DNA of 64,000 bases, from contig JAEXHI010000031.1 in NCBI GenBank assembly GCA_023450085.1, positions 186,001 to 250,000 of the forward strand, given 5' to 3'. The translations under genes and the position numbers were made by a program. This DNA is from Bacteroidota bacterium. GTDB lineage: Bacteria > Bacteroidota > Bacteroidia > Sphingobacteriales > Sphingobacteriaceae. Under the pieces are notes generated by a model. The model had not been told where the DNA came from. It searched no databases and worked only from the letters and a program-made list of their open reading frames with translations. Shown here one piece after another: positions 34,145-42,004 of the stretch (its first letter is position 1; every line of letters starts with the position of its first letter).

Positions 34145-34803
34145 TGTCTGAGGTATTTGGCGTTCCTAATGATATCATCGGCAATACGTTTGTCGATGTT
34201 GATATAGCCCGCATAGGGATTGAGGGAATTGAGTATGCCCCGCTGTTTTGCCCAGAACATGGTCCGCTGCATGCCATAGGCTACACCCCTGAGGATCATC
34301 AGTTCGGTCCTAATCCTATTGAGTAGTTTTGCCCTTTCTCCGGAATCCATCAGGTTGTTCAGTCCGCCCTGTAGCACAAATGAACTGACCTCTGCGGCAA
34401 GTGATGTTCCCCGGCGTTTGAACTCTCGTGCGCCACCTTCGGCAAAAAGCAGCAGCGCTGGATTGCTCTGTGCCAGCCCTACCGCCCTGTTCACATCCGT
34501 GACGATATCGGCACTGATTTCCGCAATGTCCTGGATGGCAAGTAAGGAACGAACGGCAGCAGATACTTCGCTTAGTCCCCTGTAAATCTGTTGCTGTAGG
34601 TCGTTGACGATGACCAATTGCCCGGTAACGGCAAGCTGTCCACGCTGGATCAGAGTAAGGTTATCGTTTGTTCTGTTGAGTTTGCCATTGATGGCGCCAG
34701 ATTGGATTGCCATAGCAGTGGCCGTCGTGGGATCTATATAGATCTGGGCGATGACCGGACATCCCGATAGGAAAAGCCCAGCGATCAATAAAATAGCTTT
34801 CAT
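34141..34803 (-). CDS. traI: TraI/TrbJ-like exported protein, paralogue 1
   Basis: A 220-aa exported protein; the leader (MKAILLIAGLFLSGCPVIAQ) can be read as a signal peptide or as a lipobox with Cys15. The helical body has IAEISADIVTDVNRAVG, PALLLFAEGGAREFKRRGTS and an ending PYAGYINIDKRIADDIIRNA. It follows traG by 34 bases, the position of traI in CTnDOT, so I take it as the founding TraI copy. Confidence 0.78.
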   Translation of the reverse strand: MKAILLIAGLFLSGCPVIAQIYIDPTTATAMAIQSGAINGKLNRTNDNLTLIQRGQLAVTGQLVIVNDLQQQIYRGLSEVSAAVRSLLAIQDIAEISADIVTDVNRAVGLAQSNPALLLFAEGGAREFKRRGTSLAAEVSSFVLQGGLNNLMDSGERAKLLNRIRTELMILRGVAYGMQRTMFWAKQRGILNSLNPYAGYINIDKRIADDIIRNAKYLRQ

Positions 34804-34837
34804 AAAGAATTAGGTTTAAATTATTCGATGGAAATGG

Positions 34838-37300
34838 TTAGGAGGTCCCTTTTTCGTTGACCTGGCCAACAAATGCTGACAGGGAAAGTCCACTCTGCTC
34901 CAGATCGGAGACAAATGCCTCCAGTCCCTCCTGGTAAGAACCATTGGACTTGACATATATCTCCACCGCATTTTTCTCGGGCTTTTCGGTGGTATAGGTG
35001 AGGTACTGGTAGATTGAATTTTCCACGCCATATACCTCTCCCACACTGCCCCTACGGATGTAGACCTCCTTGAAACGTGCCCGCCCCTCTTTGTTATCAA
35101 GTTTGTTGATGGTAAAGATTTTCTTCTGCTCGGTTTCGGTAATGGATAGCAGCTTCGCTATATCTTTATAGTTCTCCTTGAACTTGCTCTGGTCGAGCAG
35201 AAAAATGGTATCCGAATTACTGATGATGCTGTCCTTGACTACCGCATTGCCTATGATATCGCCCAGTTCCTGCGTAACGACAATGGCCTCGCCCCAGAAT
35301 TTTCTGACCGTTTTATAAAGGTAAAGTATATAACCGGCCATCAAGGGTGAGGCGATTGCTTTCCATGCCTCTTCGATGATAAGTGCCTTCCGCCGTGAGG
35401 AACGGTGCCTCATCTTCTGTATAAATACGTCCATGATCGCAAGCGTGACTATTGGAAAAAGAATCCTGTTCTCCTTCAAGTTGTCAATTTCATAGACTAT
35501 AAAGCGTTCGGAAAAGAGTGATTTGTCTGTTGCTTCATTTAGAATTGTGTCGAATTCGCCTCCTTTATAGAATTTTTTGAGCACAAACCTGAACTCCTCC
35601 AGTTCAAAGGGTATCTTCTCCTGGCTCTTGATCTCGGGTATCCTATTAAGGGCAAACTCATAGAACGAATTGAAGTTTAAACCCATCCCTTTCTCACGGA
35701 GGTCAGCATCCAAACCAAAATATTCGCTGTAATAGGTGGAAATGACATTGGCGATGACGTCACGCTCTATAGCGCTTACGTTTCCCTCGGCACCTTTCCA
35801 CAACAAGCTGACCAGTGTACACAGAAAGTCTTTTTTCTCGATATTGTATTCACTTTCTGCGATGGCAAAGGGGTTCATCGTGATCGGTCTGTCCTCCGAC
35901 CAGGTAATATATTTACCATTATAATAGGAACACAGGCCCGAATAGGAATGCCCCGTGTCTACAATGACCACATCCATATTGTACAGCATATACTGTTCAA
36001 CGAGCGCATTAATCAGGAATGATTTTCCCGCACCCGATGGTCCCAGACAGAAGCGGTTGCGTGCGTTGATTCGTCCGGTACGCATGGGCAGGTCCGATAG
36101 ATCTATCGCTACCGGTACCCCTTGGCGGTCGGTAAAACGGATCAGAAAATCTGATGGCTCGTCTTTGGGCAATGCTTCCCTGAAGAACAGGCACAGTGCT
36201 GCATCGGCGGTGGTCAGGAACCAATCGTATTTCTGTAGCTCTACCCCATTGCCGGGCAGTGCAGAGCGGAAAAGTTCCAATTGGTTGTAGGCGTTCCTTG
36301 ATGGGACGATGCCCTGCTGGAACAGCGCCGCCTCGATATAATTGGTCGCCCTATCAATCTGCTGTTGCGCAGCACAGATGATCATGGAATAGTGCGCATT
36401 AACCAATAATTGGTTTTCCCTTGCCACATCCACCAGCAACATATCGATATCCTCTACACAGATCAGGTTTGCCGGATCTGGCACCCCCGAATGGCGTTTG
36501 CGTTTCAGTTCAAGCTTGTTCAGCGTCATCTGCTGGGAAGGTATTTCCAAAAGCTGGTTATAGATGATGGTCCTATAACCTGGAACCTGGTGCAGAAAGG
36601 AAAGATTGTCAACGGGAAAATCCCGCATACCATTGTTCTCGTTCTTTTCGGTATATGGACCTACCTTTTCGGGCAGTTCGACCGCATCGGTATTGACCAT
36701 GCTCAGGCACCTGATGGCATCATCCCCCATGCTGAGCTGGGTATCGCTGCAGCGCATATTGTTGAGGGCAATGGTCGGCGATGCAAACTCCATGCCCAGC
36801 ACCCTGCTCACATAACGGTTGATCTCCGCCTCGCCAAGATATTTGGGACCGAAACCGGAACTGGACAACAGGTCGAAGACCTTTCCCATGTTCTGTGAAA
36901 AATCGGAGAGTATCTTTTTGTCAAAAGTGTAGAACGTTCCCCTTTTGACCTGTCGGGTAACGATCAGATAGGTCCTGATTTCTGTGTATTCCCTGCCTTC
37001 AAAATGGGCATGGTATTTCTGCTGTAGGAATTCATCGGCTTCCCCGGATCTATACTTCCTGCGGATGAAGATATCCTGCTTCTGAAGGATATGGCCTTCG
37101 CCCAATATCTTGATGGTATTGAGCAGTACGTTCTGGTAGCTGGTGTAGGCCTCCGGATCCGCACTGTACTGGAGTACCGGATTGTCTATGCGCAGTACCA
37201 CCGAAAAATCGCCCCTTTCGCCATAGAGCAGACGTAGGTCGTTATAGGCATCAATGCCAGCGTATGGCAGGCTAAATGCCGTTTTTCTTTCTATTTGCAT
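34838..37300 (-). CDS. traG: Conjugation system ATPase TraG (VirB4-like)
   Basis: An 820-aa cytoplasmic ATPase of the VirB4/TraG Bacteroidota type. Walker A is GPSGAGKSF (~419-427); Walker B appears as RRKALIIEEAWKAI and the following VTQELGDIIGN segment is typical. It energises assembly of the channel and substrate passage. Its start overlaps the TraF gene by 29 bases. Full family length, no damage seen. Confidence 0.94.
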   Translation of the reverse strand: MQIERKTAFSLPYAGIDAYNDLRLLYGERGDFSVVLRIDNPVLQYSADPEAYTSYQNVLLNTIKILGEGHILQKQDIFIRRKYRSGEADEFLQQKYHAHFEGREYTEIRTYLIVTRQVKRGTFYTFDKKILSDFSQNMGKVFDLLSSSGFGPKYLGEAEINRYVSRVLGMEFASPTIALNNMRCSDTQLSMGDDAIRCLSMVNTDAVELPEKVGPYTEKNENNGMRDFPVDNLSFLHQVPGYRTIIYNQLLEIPSQQMTLNKLELKRKRHSGVPDPANLICVEDIDMLLVDVARENQLLVNAHYSMIICAAQQQIDRATNYIEAALFQQGIVPSRNAYNQLELFRSALPGNGVELQKYDWFLTTADAALCLFFREALPKDEPSDFLIRFTDRQGVPVAIDLSDLPMRTGRINARNRFCLGPSGAGKSFLINALVEQYMLYNMDVVIVDTGHSYSGLCSYYNGKYITWSEDRPITMNPFAIAESEYNIEKKDFLCTLVSLLWKGAEGNVSAIERDVIANVISTYYSEYFGLDADLREKGMGLNFNSFYEFALNRIPEIKSQEKIPFELEEFRFVLKKFYKGGEFDTILNEATDKSLFSERFIVYEIDNLKENRILFPIVTLAIMDVFIQKMRHRSSRRKALIIEEAWKAIASPLMAGYILYLYKTVRKFWGEAIVVTQELGDIIGNAVVKDSIISNSDTIFLLDQSKFKENYKDIAKLLSITETEQKKIFTINKLDNKEGRARFKEVYIRRGSVGEVYGVENSIYQYLTYTTEKPEKNAVEIYVKSNGSYQEGLEAFVSDLEQSGLSLSAFVGQVNEKGTS

Positions 37301-37580
37301 AACTGATTTTTAATTGGGCCGGATGGACGATGATCCCCCTGTAGCGTTTTTTGTTGTGTAGCCCGTCCTTTTGGCGCAGGAAAGTATAGCCAAGTCCCGA
37401 GCAGATCAGCACGATGGTCAGCAGGCCACCCAGATACATGTTGGTCAATGCGCCTATCAGGCCGCCAAGCACTAGGCCTCCAACAAGGGAACCTATGCCC
37501 CAGTAGATAAACTTTCCCTTGAAGCCGCGATAGATAAGGGGCTTCTGAAGCCCCTTATAGATGGAGTATCTGGGTACCAT
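37272..37580 (-). CDS. traF: TraF-type membrane protein (DUF4133)
   Basis: A 102-aa protein with two membrane segments (~28-47 and ~50-68) and a basic C-terminus, the layout of the DUF4133/TraF family and of VirB3. The N-terminal YSIYKGLQKPLIYRGFKGKF is typical. It begins at the last base of the TraE stop and overlaps the traG start by 29 bases. Confidence 0.88.
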   Translation of the reverse strand: MVPRYSIYKGLQKPLIYRGFKGKFIYWGIGSLVGGLVLGGLIGALTNMYLGGLLTIVLICSGLGYTFLRQKDGLHNKKRYRGIIVHPAQLKISYANRKKNGI

Positions 37581-37888
37581 TATACGCCAAAGAAGGCTTT
37601 GATGACCACAGATACCAGTACAAGGAAAAGGCAGGAACCGCCCCAGCTCATCAATTCCTTGTTGATGTCCTGATCACCAGAGTTCCACTTGATGTAAACG
37701 CGTACCCCGCCGATCAGCCCGACCACAGCACCAATGGCCAGGATCAGCGTCGAAACGGGGTCAACATAACTGGTCAGTGAAGAGGTTGCGGCATTGATAC
37801 CGGTGGAACCGCCCCCCTGGGCGAAGGATGATGGTGCCAGCAATGAAAGCATGGCAACGGCAAACAGTCTTTGGATTTTTACTGTCAT
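37580..37888 (-). CDS. traE: TraE-type protein (DUF4134), copy 2
   Basis: A 102-aa protein with a signal sequence (ends SFAQ), and two further hydrophobic stretches (LILAIGAVVGLIGGVRVYIKW and LFLVLVSVVIKAFFG). This is the DUF4134/VirB2 pilin-like layout. It is preceded by a second DUF4134 gene 38 bases upstream. Confidence 0.88.
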   Translation of the reverse strand: MTVKIQRLFAVAMLSLLAPSSFAQGGGSTGINAATSSLTSYVDPVSTLILAIGAVVGLIGGVRVYIKWNSGDQDINKELMSWGGSCLFLVLVSVVIKAFFGV

Positions 37889-37926
37889 GGATTGGAAATT
37901 AAAGGGTGAAAAAATTGGAGTGATTG

Positions 37927-38250
37927 TCAGTGTATCCCGAAAAGCGCCCTGAGCACGGCACCCAGAATCGAAAGAAAAAGACAGGAAAAGAACCAGCCCA
38001 TCACCTGGGCATCGATATGGTGCTTACCTGACTGCCAGTTGGAATAGACACGCAGGCCTCCCAGCAATCCCGCAATGGCGCCAAGTACCAACACCATGTC
38101 CGATAGGCTGAAATACCATCGGTTGACCTCACTGCTGGCACGATAGAACTCACCTACACCGGGCGGTGCCTGACAGATTGCCGGCAAGGACAGGGCAAAA
38201 AAAAAGACAACCAGGGTTGTCTTTAATATAGATATGATGGGCTTTATCAT
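37927..38250 (-). CDS. TraE-type protein (DUF4134), copy 1
   Basis: A 107-aa protein with a signal sequence and the same two-segment layout (MVLVLGAIAGLLGGLRVYSNW, FSCLFLSILGAVLRALFG). It is clearly homologous to the downstream TraE copy but diverged. Two pilin-like genes in a row suggest distinct roles or a recent duplication followed by divergence. Confidence 0.85.
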   Translation of the reverse strand: MIKPIISILKTTLVVFFFALSLPAICQAPPGVGEFYRASSEVNRWYFSLSDMVLVLGAIAGLLGGLRVYSNWQSGKHHIDAQVMGWFFSCLFLSILGAVLRALFGIH

Positions 38251-38254
38251 CGCC

Positions 38255-38584
38255 TCAATAGGGAATGGTCCTTGTAAATTCGATCATGTCGGACTGGGCC
38301 AGCGAAAAAAGCTGTTTCAGGCTCACCCCACCTGTCGATTGCAGGATACCGGATGGCATGGTCTGCCTGCTCTCGGGCAGCTCGGCCTCATACTTGACCA
38401 CTTCACCTTCAACGACTTCGTCCATAACGATTTCGGGCTGGTGCTCCTCAAAGAAGGTAAGCTCCTGCTGACCGGAGTTTTCGCCGGCATCCGGTCTTGG
38501 CCTCAACAGGTCGAACAACAGGTTCAACAGATAATAGATAAGGTAGATGCCCGCAAGGCTCAGGATAAATTGTGTCCAGTTCAT
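38255..38584 (-). CDS. Small membrane-anchored transfer protein (TraD position)
   Basis: A 109-aa protein with one N-terminal membrane segment (FILSLAGIYLIYYLLNLLFDLL) and an acidic cytoplasmic or periplasmic tail. It occupies the traC/traD slot between DUF3408 and TraE. Function unknown. Its start overlaps the DUF3408 stop by 4 bases. Confidence 0.7.
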   Translation of the reverse strand: MNWTQFILSLAGIYLIYYLLNLLFDLLRPRPDAGENSGQQELTFFEEHQPEIVMDEVVEGEVVKYEAELPESRQTMPSGILQSTGGVSLKQLFSLAQSDMIEFTRTIPY

Positions 38585-38946
38585 AATTCGATAGTTTTAA
38601 TGTTTTCTTTGATATATTGGATAAGTTCGGGGTGCTGCCCTAGAAAATATTGCACGCTAAAGGCGATCAGCTTGTTCATATCGATGGACTTGGCAATCTT
38701 TAGCTGTTTGAGCAGGAATATGGTTCTATCATCAAGCCGTATCAATAGCTTTTCCTTCCCGTTCAGTTCGTAGGACAATATGGTTTCCAGCAGTTCTTCA
38801 AGGGATGGATTGACAGCCTTTGGCCTGGTCTTTTTTTGTTTTGCCCTACCCTCGACGGATTGGGCGGTAACGCCAGCAGGCTTACGCTGGTCATTATTCT
38901 TTATCTTCTCCCTCAGTTCGTCTGCAAGACTTTTGATCCCACTCAT
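38581..38946 (-). CDS. DUF3408-like protein (TraB position)
   Basis: A 121-aa basic protein with a disordered N-terminus (KNNDQRKPAGVTAQSVEG) and a C-terminal part resembling a ribbon-helix-helix DNA-binding fold (KEKLLIRLDDRTIFLLKQLK). It directly follows the ParA gene with a 4-base overlap and may be the DNA-binding partner of that ATPase, a ParB-like role (inference). Confidence 0.75.
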   Translation of the reverse strand: MSGIKSLADELREKIKNNDQRKPAGVTAQSVEGRAKQKKTRPKAVNPSLEELLETILSYELNGKEKLLIRLDDRTIFLLKQLKIAKSIDMNKLIAFSVQYFLGQHPELIQYIKENIKTIEL

Positions 38947-39578
38947 GTCCTATCCTCCCAATCAAGGTATTGTTTATAGATCTTGTCCAGTACCGGTAGT
39001 ACGACCGGCATAAGTATAAGCGGGGTATGGAAAGTGCTGATGCGCTGAAAATCTACACGGTCGGCAATTCCATCTGAGATTACCCCAAAACGTTGTAGGA
39101 CATGCTCGATTTCGTGCCGTGTTTCATACCTGACCGTATTCTTGATGCGGTTGGGGATAAAGATGAACGGTGCCCTTTCATTGATCTTGCGCAGTACCAT
39201 GGCAAACAGCACGGTGGAATCTACCGAGAATTCATCATAGGCAAACGGACATACGACCACATCTGCCGCAGCGAACACTGGCAAAAGCCCATCATCATCC
39301 ATTTTGCCCGGCAGATCGATGAGGATAATCTCTCCCTGTCTACCAGCCAGTGCCGCATTAAGTGAAGGAAATATCTTTAGGTCGGCGGGAACCACCTCGT
39401 AAAGGGGCTCGTTTTCCAATATTTTTGCCTTTTCCGCTTTGGAGGAGATGGACTGCTGATAGTCCATGTCCAGTACCGTAACCTTTCTTTTTTTGACCTG
39501 GGTAAGGTAATTGGCAAAGAGCAGCGTCAGGGTGCTTTTCCCCGCGCCACCCTTCTGGTTGCCGATAAGAATGACCAT
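38943..39578 (-). CDS. traA: ParA-family ATPase (TraA)
   Basis: A 211-aa MinD/ParA ATPase with deviant Walker A KGGAGKST (residues ~9-16), an LDMDYQQS switch segment and ILIDLPG Walker B. It starts the tra gene order of CTnDOT-type elements and probably places the excised circle or the transfer machine, or contributes to partition. Complete length. Confidence 0.92.
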   Translation of the reverse strand: MVILIGNQKGGAGKSTLTLLFANYLTQVKKRKVTVLDMDYQQSISSKAEKAKILENEPLYEVVPADLKIFPSLNAALAGRQGEIILIDLPGKMDDDGLLPVFAAADVVVCPFAYDEFSVDSTVLFAMVLRKINERAPFIFIPNRIKNTVRYETRHEIEHVLQRFGVISDGIADRVDFQRISTFHTPLILMPVVLPVLDKIYKQYLDWEDRT

Positions 39579-39640
39579 ATTTTTAGGATTATTTGGTAAT
39601 GGGATTGGATATTTGATTTAATGTCCGACTGGGCAACGTG

Positions 39641-40387
39641 TCAAGTGGTACAGGAGCAGGAATAGGAAGGAAGGGACTCTTCAAGGTCGAAAAGTGATTT
39701 TTGTGACTTTGCAATTTCAAGCAATTGCTGATAGGTAATATCCCTGAAATAGGTGCCGCCCTTTTGTTTGCGGATCAGCGAGGACCGCTTTTCATCCTCG
39801 ATCCATTTGTCCGCCAGCTCTGGGTAGACCGACAAGATCTTGATGATATTGTTCTTTCCCTTAAGGAAGCAGAGGTCACAATTGCCAAGTATCGATGGTA
39901 TCTCAAGTGTATATGGCCGGGTGAGCCAATACTGTTCGATCATGGGCTTGGTAACCTTCCTATCGTACAGCGGAAAATTTGTCCGCGTACGCTTATAGTA
40001 ATTTTTGAAGTTCCTGACCCGGTCGGCCTCATCGTAACGGAAGCCTATGAACTGTTCAAACTGTGTCCCTATCAATGGCCGCAGGTACCTTCTAGCGGTC
40101 TCGACCTTAAGTTCGACTGTACAGATCCTCCTCATCCGATTTGGAAGATAGCTTTTCCAATGGGTCAGGGCATCAAATCCATTTCTGTTTGGTGCCCTTT
40201 TGTGGACATAAGTTGCCCGGTGTATCTTGAACCCCTCGTGTTTTTCAATGTCATCAAGGAATTTATAGGTCAGGGGATGTTCCCTTCCGGTGTCGGTGAA
40301 AAGAACGATATCATCTTCTGTAGGTTTTTCGGAAATGGTCATGTAGGCGGAAGTCTTCCCGCCGGAGAGATTAAATACACGTCTCAT
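39641..40387 (-). CDS. PAPS-reductase/N-type ATP pyrophosphatase family protein
   Basis: A 248-aa protein with the PP-loop NLSGGKTSAYM at the N-terminus and LFTDTGREHPLTYKFLDDIE, the pattern of PAPS reductase-like ATP pyrophosphatases. A CDLCF pair (~173-176) and Cys-rich end (SYSCSCTT) are present. Relatives include DndC and sulfur-transfer enzymes, so a role in DNA or RNA sulfur modification is possible, but no other dnd gene is near. It lies 28 bases after the relaxase gene. Confidence 0.82.
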   Translation of the reverse strand: MRRVFNLSGGKTSAYMTISEKPTEDDIVLFTDTGREHPLTYKFLDDIEKHEGFKIHRATYVHKRAPNRNGFDALTHWKSYLPNRMRRICTVELKVETARRYLRPLIGTQFEQFIGFRYDEADRVRNFKNYYKRTRTNFPLYDRKVTKPMIEQYWLTRPYTLEIPSILGNCDLCFLKGKNNIIKILSVYPELADKWIEDEKRSSLIRKQKGGTYFRDITYQQLLEIAKSQKSLFDLEESLPSYSCSCTT

Positions 40388-40415
40388 GAAAGTTCTGTGA
40401 AATTGTTAACAGTGG

Positions 40416-41603
40416 TTACCTGGTATTGGTCCTCGCCTTGCGCTTACGCTGGCGGTTTCGGCCGAGAATGGCCTCATCATCTATGTCGTCGGCAAGATCC
40501 AGATTGATATCCGCAAGGAAAAATGCGGTTTCCTGTTCTGCCGATTGTTCGGCAAAAGTTTCGGACCGCTCGATTTGCAGCCCCTCAAAATTTCCAATAT
40601 CCTCGTTGATTCCGAAGGCCGAAAACGATGGACTTGGATATTGTCCCATCTCCATTGGAATAAATTCTGCTGGTCCCTTCAGTTTTTCTAGGGGCATGAC
40701 CTCGCCGCCCTTATACACCTGTTTATGCGAATGGTCTATGAGCGTATATCCATAGGGCGGCATTCCCTGCTTGCCATGGAAAAGCACCTGTATACCAAAT
40801 TTGTCAGCCAGATATTCGACAAGTTTGGAGGAGTAGCCCGTAGGTTTTGAGGCCGTGCCCTTAACGGTAGGTACAGGTAACGGAAAAATGGTAGGATCAT
40901 AGATCTTTAGGTATTTATCTATGATAGCCCGAAGCTGGGCCAAACGGTCCAGATCCTTTTGGTAGCGTTTTCTGATGGAATCTACCCTGGACAGTTCGAT
41001 GGTTCCCTGGTGCAGGCCATACTTGGATATCCTATAACTGTTCCCATCCAGGCGCAGGCCGTACCCTTGGGATTCCAACAACAGCATAAATTGGGCCCTT
41101 GTAGAAAAACGGTAGCTTAAGGCACTCTCTAGATTTTTTGTGAACTGTTTGTTCTGGTCAAGTTCCATCAGCTTGTTGAGCACCTGATAGGCCCTTATCT
41201 TTTCGTAACTATCGTTGATCTTCTTGCCATTTTCGTCAACACGGGTGGAGACGATATGGATATGGTTGTTGGCCGTATCCTTATGGAATACCAGCAGGTA
41301 GGGTTGTTTACCATAACCCATTCCCTTTAGCCACTTGGTGGCCAGATCGGTGAGCTCCTCCTTGGTATGTGACTTTCCCTTACAGGAAATGACGGCATGG
41401 AACTGGGGATATCTGATCCTTGAACTGATAGCCGAACGTGCTTCCAGATAGTTGATGTAGTCCTGTGGCCTTAATTGATCAAGTGCCTGTAATGCACCGA
41501 AATTCTCCACCTTCATCAACTCTCCCCTATCGTCATCGATCTTATCGGTATTGTAGCTGACACCTTTAAAGGTTGCAGAGGGTGCGAGAATTTTTACGAT
41601 CAT
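40416..41603 (-). CDS. mobB: Relaxase / mobilization nuclease MobB
   Basis: A 395-aa relaxase. The N-terminal half shows FHAVISCKGK, the three-His metal site HKDTANNHIHIVSTRVDENG (~105-125) and the catalytic Tyr candidates of the first strands (SYNTDK or YINYLE). It nicks the element at oriT and stays bound to the 5' end. The C-terminal ~130 residues are acidic and less conserved. It follows mobA by 2 bases, as in other Bacteroidota Mob pairs. Confidence 0.9.
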   Translation of the reverse strand: MIVKILAPSATFKGVSYNTDKIDDDRGELMKVENFGALQALDQLRPQDYINYLEARSAISSRIRYPQFHAVISCKGKSHTKEELTDLATKWLKGMGYGKQPYLLVFHKDTANNHIHIVSTRVDENGKKINDSYEKIRAYQVLNKLMELDQNKQFTKNLESALSYRFSTRAQFMLLLESQGYGLRLDGNSYRISKYGLHQGTIELSRVDSIRKRYQKDLDRLAQLRAIIDKYLKIYDPTIFPLPVPTVKGTASKPTGYSSKLVEYLADKFGIQVLFHGKQGMPPYGYTLIDHSHKQVYKGGEVMPLEKLKGPAEFIPMEMGQYPSPSFSAFGINEDIGNFEGLQIERSETFAEQSAEQETAFFLADINLDLADDIDDEAILGRNRQRKRKARTNTR

Positions 41604-41605
41604 AT

Positions 41606-41992
41606 TTAGCCTTTCGTCAGTCTGATCAATTGGCGGAACTGTTTTTCCATTTCCTTTTGGACATTGATATGGTCTGTGAACAACTTATTGAACAGTTCCA
41701 AAATGTCGGGCGTCAACAGCCCACGCTTGTTGAGCACGTTTGCGTGTTTGGCAAGTTGGTTGATATTGTTGCCCGATCTGCCCAGTTCAGCACCGATTCT
41801 GTCCAATCTTCTGAACAGTTCCCTGGTGTCAAGCAGCATCTTCGTCGAATTTTTAAGCACCCTGATACGCACGATATCTGCCCTACTGATGCCGAGTGTC
41901 CTTTCAAGTTCAATGAACTGCCCATGTTCAGCTTCACTCAACCTCAGTTCAAATCGGCGTACCCGACGCTCGAAAGATGCATTATTTGCCAT
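41606..41992 (-). CDS. mobA: Mobilization accessory protein MobA (relaxosome)
   Basis: A 128-aa helical DNA-binding protein with a ribbon-helix-helix-like N-terminus (FELRLSEAEHGQFIELERT) and the relaxosome-protein segment IGAELGRSGNNINQLAKHAN. It binds near oriT and guides the relaxase. It lies between the methyltransferase gene and mobB on the same strand. Confidence 0.88.
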   Translation of the reverse strand: MANNASFERRVRRFELRLSEAEHGQFIELERTLGISRADIVRIRVLKNSTKMLLDTRELFRRLDRIGAELGRSGNNINQLAKHANVLNKRGLLTPDILELFNKLFTDHINVQKEMEKQFRQLIRLTKG

Positions 41993-42004
41993 TCTATTCA
42001 GCTT

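Noticed and set aside
34816..35100. 94-aa minus-strand frame inside traG
   Set aside because: Shadow of the traG coding frame, Ser/Arg/Pro-rich with no motif.
39725..40507. 260-aa plus-strand frame opposite the PAPS-reductase-like gene
   Set aside because: Antisense shadow of a gene with a clear PP-loop; no domain features of its own.
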